From Neobacillus sp. DY30 (GTDB taxonomy: Bacteria > Bacillota > Bacilli > Bacillales > Cytobacillaceae): 64,000 nucleotides of DNA. Location of the stretch: contig NZ_CP126093.1 of assembly GCF_030123065.1 (NCBI RefSeq), forward strand, positions 4,966,001-5,030,000. Reading direction: 5' to 3'. Below are positions 25,909 through 33,816 of the stretch, piece after piece. The position numbers were made by a program, and so were the translations under genes. Positions within the stretch are counted from its first letter, which is position 1. Every line of letters starts with the position of its first letter. The notes under the pieces were generated by a model. It was not told where the DNA came from, made no database searches, and saw only the letters and a program-made list of their open reading frames with translations.

Positions 25909-27201
25909 TTAATATTTCAACCAGCCTCTAAGCCTTGAGGTTTCCGCCAGTTTTTTAATTCCCTCCATATAAGCAGCAACTTTCATATTTACTCCATACT
26001 TTTCAGCGGTGATATATACATTCTTAAAGCTATCTGTTATTTTTTCCTTCAATCGCTTATCTACCGTTTCCTCTGTCCAATAATAGCCTTGGTTATTTTG
26101 ACACCACTCGAAATAGGAAACAATTACACCACCCGAATTTGCAAGTATATCAGGCACAACCAAAATTTCGCGCTCATCCAAAATTTTTAGAGCCTCTTTG
26201 GTTGTAGGTCCATTAGCAGCTTCAATCACAATGTTGCAATTAAGATTGTTGGCATTTTGTTTATTGATTACACCTGAAATGGCGGCTGGAATCAAGATAT
26301 CACATTCTTTCTCCAGCAGTTCTTGATTGGAAATACTGCTGCTAGGGCGATTGGTTATGATACCGAAGGAGTCTCTATTTTCTAGGAGATGGGGGATATC
26401 CAACCCATTTACGTCATATAAACCACCAAGTGCATCACCAATCCCAATTACCTTTGCCCCTAAATCATATAAATACTTAGCCAAGTAACTGCCTACATTT
26501 CCAAAGCCTTGAATAATGACCCGCATATCTGTTAAAGGAATACTCTTTAATTCGCATACCATTTGCAGCGTATATAGCACACCTTTTGAAGTTGCTGTCT
26601 CCCTGCCTTTAGACCCCCCTAAAGCGATTGGTTTCCCGGTAATAAAACCAGGAGAATCAAATTCACGAATATGGTCATACTCATCGAGCATCCATGCCAT
26701 AATTTGCGAATTAGTATACATATCTGGTGCCGGAATATCTTTCGTTGGCCCGACCATTTGACTGACAGCTCTTACATATCCCCTGCTTAATCGTTCTAAC
26801 TCATCTAGGCTCATATTCCGCGGGTCACAGACAATCCCGCCTTTTGCCCCTCCATATGGTAGATCCGTAATACCGCATTTTAAACTCATCCAGCCCGCCA
26901 ATGCTTTTACCTCTTCTGGTGTAACATCTGGATGGAAGCGGATACCGCCCTTCGTGGGTCCTGCCGCATCATTATGCTGTGCCCGGTAGCCCTGGAAAAT
27001 CTCTGTTTGCCCGTTATCCATACGAATAGGAATACTCACTTCCAAAAATCTCATTGGCTTCTTCAAGAAATCGAAGACTTGTGGAGGATAGTTCAGTATC
27101 TCGACAGCCTCCCTCAGAATTTCCTGAAACTCAATTAGCGAATTATCCTTTTCCTTTACACTCTCACTTTTTTTCAAATCTAAAGATTCGATCGCCATCA
27201 T
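25909..27201 (-). CDS. Glutamate dehydrogenase (NAD-type, RocG/GudB-like)
   Basis: Oxidative deamination of glutamate to 2-oxoglutarate and ammonia. 430 residues, the hexameric small form. The catalytic Lys lies in PYGGAKGGI near residue 117, the substrate region is GGIRFHPDVTPEEVKALA, and the NAD loop is GFGNVGSYLA near 232. A sigma-54 promoter lies 34 bases upstream of the start, as for rocG in the arginine regulon of B. subtilis. In this setting it would restore 2-oxoglutarate for the two aminotransferases. ATG 27201 and ATG 27198 are both possible starts. Two small genes follow. Confidence 0.94.
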   Translation of the reverse strand: MMAIESLDLKKSESVKEKDNSLIEFQEILREAVEILNYPPQVFDFLKKPMRFLEVSIPIRMDNGQTEIFQGYRAQHNDAAGPTKGGIRFHPDVTPEEVKALAGWMSLKCGITDLPYGGAKGGIVCDPRNMSLDELERLSRGYVRAVSQMVGPTKDIPAPDMYTNSQIMAWMLDEYDHIREFDSPGFITGKPIALGGSKGRETATSKGVLYTLQMVCELKSIPLTDMRVIIQGFGNVGSYLAKYLYDLGAKVIGIGDALGGLYDVNGLDIPHLLENRDSFGIITNRPSSSISNQELLEKECDILIPAAISGVINKQNANNLNCNIVIEAANGPTTKEALKILDEREILVVPDILANSGGVIVSYFEWCQNNQGYYWTEETVDKRLKEKITDSFKNVYITAEKYGVNMKVAAYMEGIKKLAETSRLRGWLKY

Positions 27202-27234
27202 AACACCTCATTTATTATTGTTACTAATCTAATT

Positions 27235-27250
27235 AGCAAGTTCCGTGCCA
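27235..27250 (-). promoter_or_regulatory. Sigma-54 (-24/-12) promoter of the glutamate dehydrogenase unit
   Basis: Minus strand reads TGGCACGGAACTTGCT, matching TGGCAC-N5-TTGCW exactly. Confidence 0.92.
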
Positions 27251-27334
27251 AATAAAGAAACACCACCATTCCAAAGCTTTACTGAAGTTTTTCTAATACA
27301 CTTCAAATGATGCTATGAAAATATGACTGTTTTA

Positions 27335-27354
27335 TTCAAAACTGCATACATTCT
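27335..27354. promoter_or_regulatory. Candidate activator site upstream of glutamate dehydrogenase
   Basis: TTCAAAACTGCATACATT shares 15 of 18 bases with the site in the permease/ureohydrolase gap and carries the CATACAT half of the perfect palindrome at 23029-23048. It lies about 96 bases upstream of the -24 box. Confidence 0.6.
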
Positions 27355-27362
27355 ATATATAT

Positions 27363-27395
27363 AAAAAATACGCATCCCCACAGGGGAATACGTAT
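27363..27395 (-). terminator. Terminator of the APC permease gene
   Basis: Arms ATACGCATCCCC (27368-27379) and GGGGAATACGTAT (27383-27395) pair with one bulge; the minus strand then reads TTTTTT. It lies 14 bases behind the permease stop. Confidence 0.7.
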
Positions 27396-27408
27396 GATTT
27401 CTCTCCTA

Positions 27409-28755
27409 TTAAACTTCTGCTTCCTCAGCTTTATATTGAGGAGGTGCTACCTTGAAGGCTTTTGTTAAAAACACCAGATAGACAAGTCCGATTAGGAACC
27501 AGCAGCCACCCATAACTAATGAACTAAGCTCAAGATTAATCCAAAGGACAGCTACTAAACCTGCTCCAATTAACGGCATGATGACGTAATCAAAAAATCC
27601 CTTCGGCGTACGGTGCATTTTTTCACGGACTGCAAAATGACTAATCACCGATAGATTAACAAACGTAAAGGCCATTAATGCTCCGAAGTTAATAAGGGAA
27701 GTGGCTGTTACCAAATCAAAGAACCAGGCTGATAACGAAATCATTCCAACGATTAAAACATTTATCGCAGGTGTTCTCCATTTTGGATGTACGTACCCAA
27801 ACCATTTTTCCGGGAATACCTTATCGCGCCCCATTACATACAAGAGACGGGAAACACTTGCGTGAGAGGCAAGTCCTGATGCAAGTGTATTCACAAAGGT
27901 TGTACATAAGAAAATCGACTGAAACAGCTTCCCGCCAACATAAAGGGCAATTTCAGGTAAAGCTGCCTCCGAATCAATGAATCTCGAATTATCCGGAAAA
28001 AATGACTGGATAAAAAATGAGGTGGTAATAAAGATCACCCCTCCCCATAAAGCGGTAAGGAGAATTGCTTTGGGGATTGTTTTTTCTGGATTTGGCGTTT
28101 CTTCAGATAGTGTCGTAACGGCATCAAAACCTAGGAATGAAAAGCAGAGTATCGTTGCTCCGGTTATCAGAATTGGCAGGTTCATACCCTCAACAAAAAA
28201 CGGCTGCATGCTAAAAACAGTTCCCGTTCCTTCTCCTGCATTTAGCCCTTTAATAACCAGGATGATAAAGACAACCATGATTAATATTTGTACCAGAACA
28301 AAAAGTGTATTGAAATTTGCCAGGACATTGACGCTCCGTAAATTAAGGAAGGTTACAATTCCTACAAATACTAATACCCAGATGATATCGGGAACGGACG
28401 GAAACAATGCATTTAAGTAAAGCTTGGTTAACAAGGCATTTACCATTGGCAAAAATAAATAATCAAGCAAAGATGACCAGCCTACAAGAAAACCGAGATG
28501 CCGGTTCATCGCTTTTTGAGTATAGGTATAAGCTGATCCAGCCTGAGGAAAAACCCTTACTAGCTTGCCGTAACTAACCGCAGTGAATAGCATACCAATT
28601 AAGGCAATAACATATGCGGTAGGTACATGTCCGTTTGTTTCACCAGACACAATTCCAAATGTATCAAATACTACCATGGGTGTCATATAGGCTAAACCCA
28701 TCATTACAACCTGCCATAACTTTAACGATCTTTTCAACTTTACGCCATTTTCCAC
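27409..28755 (-). CDS. APC-family amino acid/polyamine permease (PuuP-like)
   Basis: Membrane transporter of 448 residues with about twelve hydrophobic helices. The first helix pattern LKLWQVVMMGLAYMTPM and FPQAGSAYTYTQKAMN, plus FLGFDAVTTLSEETPNPEKTIPKA in the middle, are typical of APC permeases such as the putrescine importer PuuP. Its own sigma-54 promoter, divergent from the ureohydrolase gene, places it in the polyamine regulon, so import of putrescine, agmatine or GABA is likely. Exact substrate cannot be read from sequence. Confidence 0.88.
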   Translation of the reverse strand: MENGVKLKRSLKLWQVVMMGLAYMTPMVVFDTFGIVSGETNGHVPTAYVIALIGMLFTAVSYGKLVRVFPQAGSAYTYTQKAMNRHLGFLVGWSSLLDYLFLPMVNALLTKLYLNALFPSVPDIIWVLVFVGIVTFLNLRSVNVLANFNTLFVLVQILIMVVFIILVIKGLNAGEGTGTVFSMQPFFVEGMNLPILITGATILCFSFLGFDAVTTLSEETPNPEKTIPKAILLTALWGGVIFITTSFFIQSFFPDNSRFIDSEAALPEIALYVGGKLFQSIFLCTTFVNTLASGLASHASVSRLLYVMGRDKVFPEKWFGYVHPKWRTPAINVLIVGMISLSAWFFDLVTATSLINFGALMAFTFVNLSVISHFAVREKMHRTPKGFFDYVIMPLIGAGLVAVLWINLELSSLVMGGCWFLIGLVYLVFLTKAFKVAPPQYKAEEAEV

Positions 28756-28863
28756 ATATCATACCTCCTCTAAATTAAAACGTTTTCATTCTGATGTTTC
28801 CCCTTTGTCTACAATAAATTTTTTATTCCCCCTTCACCTATTTCTAAATTCACTATGTAATCG

Positions 28864-28879
28864 TGCAATTCTCATGCCA
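28864..28879 (-). promoter_or_regulatory. Sigma-54 promoter of the APC permease
   Basis: Minus strand reads TGGCATGAGAATTGCA; GG and GC elements have the correct spacing, with one difference (TGGCAT) from TGGCAC. Confidence 0.88.
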
Positions 28880-28935
28880 AAGTTTATTCTCATTAAAAAT
28901 ATCAACTTATTGAAGGTTTTGAATTTTTAGATTTA

Positions 28936-28955
28936 TTCATCCCTGCATACATTAT
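28936..28955. promoter_or_regulatory. Shared activator site between permease and ureohydrolase promoters
   Basis: TTCATCCCTGCATACATT lies almost exactly midway: its centre is about 68 bases from the permease -24 box and about 66 from the ureohydrolase -24 box. It matches the glutamate dehydrogenase site. The rest of the 309-base gap is AT-rich and shows nothing else. Confidence 0.6.
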
Positions 28956-29009
28956 TCCATATTAAATAACGACTGTCACGAAGGAATGGGCCGATAAGGA
29001 ACACAATCT

Positions 29010-29025
29010 TGGCACAAAAATTGCA
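29010..29025 (+). promoter_or_regulatory. Sigma-54 promoter of the ureohydrolase gene
   Basis: TGGCACAAAAATTGCA matches TGGCAC-N5-TTGCA exactly, about 40 bases before the start codon. Confidence 0.93.
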
Positions 29026-29064
29026 ACATATCCTATTACAAATAAAGGACTGGAGGAATGTAAA

Positions 29065-29994
29065 ATGCATTATCCTTTAACACCGGATGTTAAGCCCGAG
29101 TTTTGTACTACAGGAACCTTTATGAGGTTACCCTCAAATAGGGAAAATTCTAAATTAGCTATTGTGGGACTGCCGTTTGATACAGCTGCCTCCTTTCGAG
29201 TAGGAGCCCGCTTTGCACCACAGGCAATTCGTCAAGCTTCTATGACGTTATTTCCCTACCATCCTATTCATAAGGTGTATCCATTTGATGCATGCAACGC
29301 GATAGATATTGGAGATGTATCGGTTATACCTCACAATATTCACCGAAGCTATGAGCTTATGGAAAAAGCAGTGAAGGAGTTAATGGAGAAGGGAATCATC
29401 CCAATTGGACTAGGGGGCGACCACTCTGTTACGCTGGCAAATCTTAGAGCAGCAGCCAAAATCCACGGACCAGTTGCGTTAATTCATTTTGATTCCCATA
29501 CAGATACTTGGGATACGTATTATGAAGAAAAATATTGGCATGGTTCACCATTCATTCGTGCATATGAAGAAAATTTATTAATCCCGGATAAGGTTTTTCA
29601 AGTTGGTATTCGCGGAACCCTTAATCATCCTGGAGATATCGAATCAAGTAGTGATTTGGGGTATCATGTGATTACAACTCCTGAACTAAAGGAACGTGGC
29701 TTTGATAATGTTGTGAGGGAAATGAAAGAGAAAATTGGGGATACACCATGTTTTCTTAGTTTTGATATTGATTTTGTTGACCCATCCTGCGCTCCCGGAA
29801 CAGGGACGCTTGAGGTTGGCGGGTTAAACAGCTTTGAAACGTTACAAATCATTCGTTCCCTAACAGATTTTAATTTTATTGGCTTTGATCTTGTTGAGGT
29901 TTTACCTCCATACGACCCAACCCAGATCACATCCTTACTCGCGGCAACTATTATCCATGATTTTGCCAGCCTTGTTGCACTTAAAATTAAATAA
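29065..29994 (+). CDS. speB: Ureohydrolase: agmatinase or guanidinobutyrase
   Basis: Mn-dependent arginase-family enzyme of 309 residues. Metal motifs are complete: GGDHS near residue 118, HFDSHTDTWD near 141 and SFDIDFVDPSCAPGTG near 232. It hydrolyses a guanidino compound to an amine and urea. Agmatine would give putrescine, the substrate of the neighbouring aminotransferase; 4-guanidinobutyrate would give GABA, also consumed here. Sequence alone does not separate the two, though the overall pattern looks agmatinase-like. Transcribed from a sigma-54 promoter, divergent from the permease. Confidence 0.88.
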   Translation: MHYPLTPDVKPEFCTTGTFMRLPSNRENSKLAIVGLPFDTAASFRVGARFAPQAIRQASMTLFPYHPIHKVYPFDACNAIDIGDVSVIPHNIHRSYELMEKAVKELMEKGIIPIGLGGDHSVTLANLRAAAKIHGPVALIHFDSHTDTWDTYYEEKYWHGSPFIRAYEENLLIPDKVFQVGIRGTLNHPGDIESSSDLGYHVITTPELKERGFDNVVREMKEKIGDTPCFLSFDIDFVDPSCAPGTGTLEVGGLNSFETLQIIRSLTDFNFIGFDLVEVLPPYDPTQITSLLAATIIHDFASLVALKIK

Positions 29995-30001
29995 AACTAA
30001 C

Positions 30002-30041
30002 AAAGCAGTGTACTCAATATTTACGAGTTCACTGCTTTTTT
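30002..30041 (+). terminator. Terminator of the ureohydrolase gene
   Basis: AAAGCAGTG (30002-30010) pairs with CACTGCTTT (30030-30038), extended by ACTC/GAGT, and is followed by TTT. Confidence 0.85.
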
Positions 30042-30119
30042 GGCAAGAAATTTTGTCCATATTTGTTGTCTCGTGCTTCTCATTCATAGCATATTTTTCA
30101 GTCAGATAATCGTCTCTTA

Positions 30120-30977
30120 CTAATGTTTATTTTTGTTTACATACTTTCCAAAGTCTGGAATAGCTATTTGTTCAAATTCATTAACTAACTTTTTCAGGCC
30201 GTTGGTCAGTATTTCACCTGACAAAGGCATTCCATGACCAGTTACCGCAACAGTTGGCTTTAGTGCCTCTAATGTTTGAACAGATTTCCAAGCTGCTTGC
30301 CAATCTGTTGTAAGATATCTTGGCGGTCCATTGATTTCCATATCTTGTGTAAGGACCTTATAGAGTGAATCTTGCTTCACTGTAATAAATGCATCTCCCG
30401 CTATTAGAGAACGATCTTGATCTCTAAATAGCGACACATGCCCAGGAGTATGCCCAGGAGTATGTATCCAGCGATAACCTGACATGTGCGGCACACTGCC
30501 ATCAGTAGGAAGTATTTGAATATGATTCCCCAAGTTGATTGGTTCATTTGGAAACATTGGGGACATTTTAGCAACCAACCCACCTTCTACTGTAGGGTCT
30601 GGCTCTGGATAATTCATTTTTCCAGTTAAATAGGGTAATTCTAATTCATGTGCATATACAGGGACATTCCAATGATTAACCAACTCGATAATGGCCCCTA
30701 CATGGTCAAAATGTCCATGTGTTAAAATAATTGCTTGAGGGCGGCTATTAGTACCGAAACGCTCTTCCGTTACAGAAATTATCTCATTAGCTGATTCAGG
30801 CATCCCTGCGTCAACTAAAACAAAATCCTTTGTTTCTGGATTGCCAACAAAACAAATATTTACAATTTGGATGGTATGACTATATAAATCGGGCAGGACG
30901 TCAATGCCAATACCACTTCCTATCGAAGTGGCTGGTATAAATTTATAATCACTGCCGTATGACATTTCCTGATCCAT
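30120..30977 (-). CDS. Metallo-beta-lactamase-fold hydrolase
   Basis: 285 residues with the zinc motif THGHFDHVG near residue 86, a second His in HTPGHTPGHVSLF, then AGDAF, and a late His in VTGHGMPL. This is the glyoxalase II/MBL-fold hydrolase pattern, cytoplasmic, without signal peptide. ATG 30977 has TAAGGAGG upstream. It has no partner gene, and the substrate is unknown; lactonase or thioesterase activity would be usual for relatives. Confidence 0.82.
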   Translation of the reverse strand: MDQEMSYGSDYKFIPATSIGSGIGIDVLPDLYSHTIQIVNICFVGNPETKDFVLVDAGMPESANEIISVTEERFGTNSRPQAIILTHGHFDHVGAIIELVNHWNVPVYAHELELPYLTGKMNYPEPDPTVEGGLVAKMSPMFPNEPINLGNHIQILPTDGSVPHMSGYRWIHTPGHTPGHVSLFRDQDRSLIAGDAFITVKQDSLYKVLTQDMEINGPPRYLTTDWQAAWKSVQTLEALKPTVAVTGHGMPLSGEILTNGLKKLVNEFEQIAIPDFGKYVNKNKH

Positions 30978-31071
30978 TCTTAAACCTCCTTAACTATTTT
31001 AGCAATTTGACTAACAAGTTTATTTTGCACTTATAGTTACTATCCTATGATTAAGGATTATTTTTAAAAAA

Positions 31072-31105
31072 CGAAAAACGCTTGGATATGCAGGTATCCA
31101 AGCGT
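31072..31105 (-). terminator. Terminator of the cell-wall hydrolase gene
   Basis: Perfect 11-bp stem ACGCTTGGATA/TATCCAAGCGT (31078-31088, 31095-31105); minus strand continues TTTTCGTTTTTT. Confidence 0.9.
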
Positions 31106-31115
31106 CCCCTATTAA

Positions 31116-31709
31116 TTATCGTGCAAAACGATGATTACCGATTGTTACGGTAACTTCACGTGTAAAAATCCAATCACTCACTGCTGTCTTTGGATTGTAG
31201 AAAAATAAAGAACCATTTCCTTTGCCCATCAAAGCAATTGCTTCATTAACTGCTCTTTTCGACGCTGCGTCAGCTGGCTGATTGATTTGGCCATTTGCAA
31301 CAGGTGTAAATGCATAGTGTCCATTTGAGATTTGATAAATGACTCCACGAACTGTGTTAGGGAAGTCTGGACTTTTCACTCGGTTAAGAATAACAGTTGC
31401 AACAGCTACCTTGCCGGCATATGGCTCACCAACTGCTTCTGCTCGAACTAATCGTGCCATTAATTCCTCATCTGCCGCTGAAATTGGAGAATTAGGCAGA
31501 ATCATATTTTGTCCTGCAATAAGCGGCTTACTATTGTTAGCTTTCATTAAACTATTAATAGGAATACCAAATCCTTTAGCTATTTTCCAATATGTCTCAC
31601 CGTATTGAATTTTGTGAGTAGTTGCTGCTTCCGACTTGGTTACACCAGTAAATGCTGACATTCCTAAAATTAATCCCGCTGCAATAACAAGTTTTTTTAA
31701 TTTATTCAT
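31116..31709 (-). CDS. Secreted LysM cell-wall hydrolase (SleB/CwlJ type)
   Basis: 197 residues. Residues 1-29 are a Sec signal peptide (basic MNKLKK, hydrophobic core, cleavage near SEA-A). A LysM domain follows (YGETYWKIAKGFGIPINSLMKANN, about 33-74) and then a Hydrolase_2 domain from about 85 (LVRAEAVGEPYAGKVAVATVILNR with catalytic Glu, later FFYNPKTA). Such proteins cut peptidoglycan, often the cortex during spore germination. ATG 31709 has AGGAGG upstream. It is close to the SleB family but shorter, with LysM in place of the SleB binding domain. Confidence 0.9.
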   Translation of the reverse strand: MNKLKKLVIAAGLILGMSAFTGVTKSEAATTHKIQYGETYWKIAKGFGIPINSLMKANNSKPLIAGQNMILPNSPISAADEELMARLVRAEAVGEPYAGKVAVATVILNRVKSPDFPNTVRGVIYQISNGHYAFTPVANGQINQPADAASKRAVNEAIALMGKGNGSLFFYNPKTAVSDWIFTREVTVTIGNHRFAR

Positions 31710-31909
31710 ATTTTATAGCCTCCTAGTAATCTCGTTGTTTTCTCTATTAATAAGGCTATCAGTTGTAACATAGTTATTCATTAGCCAAAAATATCCAGTG
31801 CAAAACTAGCACAAATGGCTCCTGCTATGAAAGCATTTATCTACTAAATGGAATAAAAATCCAACTTAATTTCTTTTCCACATTTATTCCACTATAAGAA
31901 AATTAAGGA

Positions 31910-31965
31910 ATTATTATTACATTCCATTTCAGGCTTATTTCATGAAATACCCTTGTAATAATAAT
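31910..31965. promoter_or_regulatory. Inverted repeat in the hydrolase-dps gap
   Basis: ATTATTATTACA (31910-31921) and its exact complement TGTAATAATAAT (31954-31965) lie 32 bases apart in the 357-base gap before dps. It could be an operator pair or a leader hairpin. A PerR box in its consensus form was not found. TATAAT at 32034-32039 is a candidate -10 for dps. Nothing else is visible in the gap. Confidence 0.4.
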
Positions 31966-32066
31966 ACTCTTCACCAAATTGACAAAAAATCCCTAAGTTT
32001 TTCACAGGTTTCTCCTTAAATCTTTGGTAATAATATAATAGAAGACAAAATGATGGAGGGTTCATA

Positions 32067-32513
32067 ATGGAAAATCAGTTAGTCACTATACTTAACAAAC
32101 AAATTGCAAACTGGTCAGTATTGTATATCAAGTTACATAACTACCATTGGTATGTGAAAGGTGGTCAGTTTTTTACCTTACATGCTAAATTTGAGGAATT
32201 CTATAATGAAGCCGGATTGCATGTAGATGAACTGGCAGAGCGATTACTCGCTATCGGTGGAAACCCTGTTGCTACTATGAGAGAGTGTCTTGAACTTTCA
32301 TCGGTTCAAGAAGCGAATGGAAGCGAAAATGCTGAGAAAATGGTTCAAACCATTATAAATGATTTTTCAATTATTATAGGCGAATTAAAAGAAGGCATGA
32401 GCATTGCCGGTGAAAAGGACGATGAGACAACGGGCGATATGCTTCTGGCCATTCATTCTGGTTTAGAAAAACATGTATGGATGCTAACAGCATTCCTAGG
32501 CAAAGCAATTTAA
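32067..32513 (+). CDS. dps: Dps-family ferritin-like DNA protection protein
   Basis: 148 residues, the usual Dps length. The intersubunit ferroxidase ligands are in place: His27 (YHWYVKG), His39 (LHAKFEEFY), Asp54 and Glu58 (HVDELAERL), with the spacing known from Listeria Dps. It forms a 12-subunit shell that oxidises and stores iron with hydrogen peroxide. ATG 32067 has TGGAGGG upstream. A single-gene unit, closed by the hairpin at 32526. It is not certain whether it behaves like MrgA or Dps of B. subtilis. Confidence 0.93.
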   Translation: MENQLVTILNKQIANWSVLYIKLHNYHWYVKGGQFFTLHAKFEEFYNEAGLHVDELAERLLAIGGNPVATMRECLELSSVQEANGSENAEKMVQTIINDFSIIIGELKEGMSIAGEKDDETTGDMLLAIHSGLEKHVWMLTAFLGKAI

Positions 32514-32525
32514 ATTTCCAGAAAA

Positions 32526-32555
32526 AATAAGACTCAGCATAAGCTGAGTCTTATT
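32526..32555. terminator. Bidirectional terminator between dps and bdbC
   Basis: Perfect 13-bp stem AATAAGACTCAGC/GCTGAGTCTTATT with a 4-base loop; A- and T-rich flanks on both sides. The bdbC stop lies inside it. Confidence 0.88.
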
Positions 32556-32958
32556 TGCTTTTGTTTCGTGCGATGAAAACGAAGCAGATGGTAATAATTG
32601 TGAAGGCGGTAAACGCCAAGATTGGAATGGTGATAAAACCAAGCCAATTAATATAATCCTTTGAACAAGGCACACCACTTTTACACATTTCAAATTGCTG
32701 CAAATAAGGAATCTTTTGTAGAGCTGTGTGGTAGCCTGAAATGAGCATTCCAATAATCGACAATGGTAATGCGTATTTCACAATATCGTTATCATTTCGG
32801 TAAAAAGCAATTCCTAAAATGATCGCTAATGGATACATAAAAATACGCTGATACCAACAAAGCGTACACGGAATATAGAGGAGTACTTCACTGAAATACA
32901 AACTCCCAATGGTTGCAATAAGTGCTGCAACCCATGCAAGCAGTAAAGGTTTATTCAT
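32551..32958 (-). CDS. bdbC: Disulfide-bond oxidoreductase of the DsbB/BdbC family
   Basis: Membrane protein of 135 residues with four helices. Redox Cys pairs are Cys31/Cys34 (PCTLCWYQR) and Cys92/Cys98, the DsbB layout. It passes electrons from the thiol oxidase BdbD to menaquinone. Its start overlaps the end of bdbD by eight bases, so the pair is translationally coupled. In B. subtilis the pair supports competence and secretion of disulfide proteins. Confidence 0.93.
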   Translation of the reverse strand: MNKPLLLAWVAALIATIGSLYFSEVLLYIPCTLCWYQRIFMYPLAIILGIAFYRNDNDIVKYALPLSIIGMLISGYHTALQKIPYLQQFEMCKSGVPCSKDYINWLGFITIPILAFTAFTIITICFVFIARNKSK

Positions 32959-33664
32959 TCCCTTTCTCCTTTGCCGCTTCCTCTACTAATTTATTTAAAT
33001 CGTCCATTGTACTTCCATCAAATCGCTTACCATTAACAAAAATGGTCGGTGTTCCACTTACTCCTAATTTCCCTCCTAAAGCCTCATCACTCTTCCAAGC
33101 TTCTTCCGGGGCTTTTGTATCAAAATAAGTAACTACCTTCTTAACCTCTTCCTTACTTGCTATTTCCTCTAATGTTTCAGTTAACAATTCCTCGGTGAAA
33201 ACATCAATCGTTTCATATCGTGTATCTTCAGGCTGTTTATCAAAGATAAGCTCATGAAACTCCCAAAACTTTTCGTTGCCTAACTCATGATAGACAGCCT
33301 CTGAAAATTTAGCTGTCCGGTCTGAATCAACATTAATAAATGGATAATGGAAATAATAAAATTTAGCTTTGCCAGTATCAACAAACTCTTTTACTATTAG
33401 CGGTACTACATTGTCAGCAAAGTTTTTACAATTTGGACACTTATAATCGCCAAATTCCACAATGGAAACAGGTGCATCTTCTTCACCTAGAAAAGGCTGA
33501 TTGGCATAATCAATCTCTTCTTTAGCTGTATCTTCTGAATCTTGGTTGTTGGCTAGAAAGATAAACCCGATAATAGCTATTGCAATCAATCCAATAATCC
33601 AAAAAACAAATTTTGATGATGAAGATTTTGGTGGTTGGTTCACTTTCTTTTTCTTTTGCGCCAT
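32951..33664 (-). CDS. bdbD: Membrane-anchored thiol-disulfide oxidoreductase BdbD (DsbA-like)
   Basis: 237 residues. A basic N-terminus and one helix at about residues 19-38 anchor it; the rest faces outward. Thioredoxin/DsbA fold with active site Cys76-Pro-Asn-Cys79 in FGDYKCPNCKNF and the cis-Pro in GVSGTPTIFVNG. It introduces disulfides into exported proteins and is reoxidised by BdbC next door. Start at ATG 33664. Confidence 0.93.
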   Translation of the reverse strand: MAQKKKKVNQPPKSSSSKFVFWIIGLIAIAIIGFIFLANNQDSEDTAKEEIDYANQPFLGEEDAPVSIVEFGDYKCPNCKNFADNVVPLIVKEFVDTGKAKFYYFHYPFINVDSDRTAKFSEAVYHELGNEKFWEFHELIFDKQPEDTRYETIDVFTEELLTETLEEIASKEEVKKVVTYFDTKAPEEAWKSDEALGGKLGVSGTPTIFVNGKRFDGSTMDDLNKLVEEAAKEKGNE

Positions 33665-33816
33665 AGTTAAACTCCTTACTATTTCGTTTTTGATCTATTA
33701 AATAATTTCTTTCTGTTAATAACTATATAGTGAGTTAAATAAAAATTCCACATATTAGACTAAGTACTTTGCTAAGGTTAAAATATAGAAATAATCTTTT
33801 AAAAGGAGTTTTCCAA

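Noticed and set aside
27977..28420. Plus-strand open frame of 147 codons inside the permease gene
   Set aside because: Antisense shadow of membrane-helix codons; no domain and no ribosome site.
29065..29994. Ureohydrolase as arginase of a roc system
   Set aside because: No ornithine aminotransferase, pyrroline-5-carboxylate dehydrogenase or arginine permease gene accompanies it; the neighbours handle diamines and GABA.
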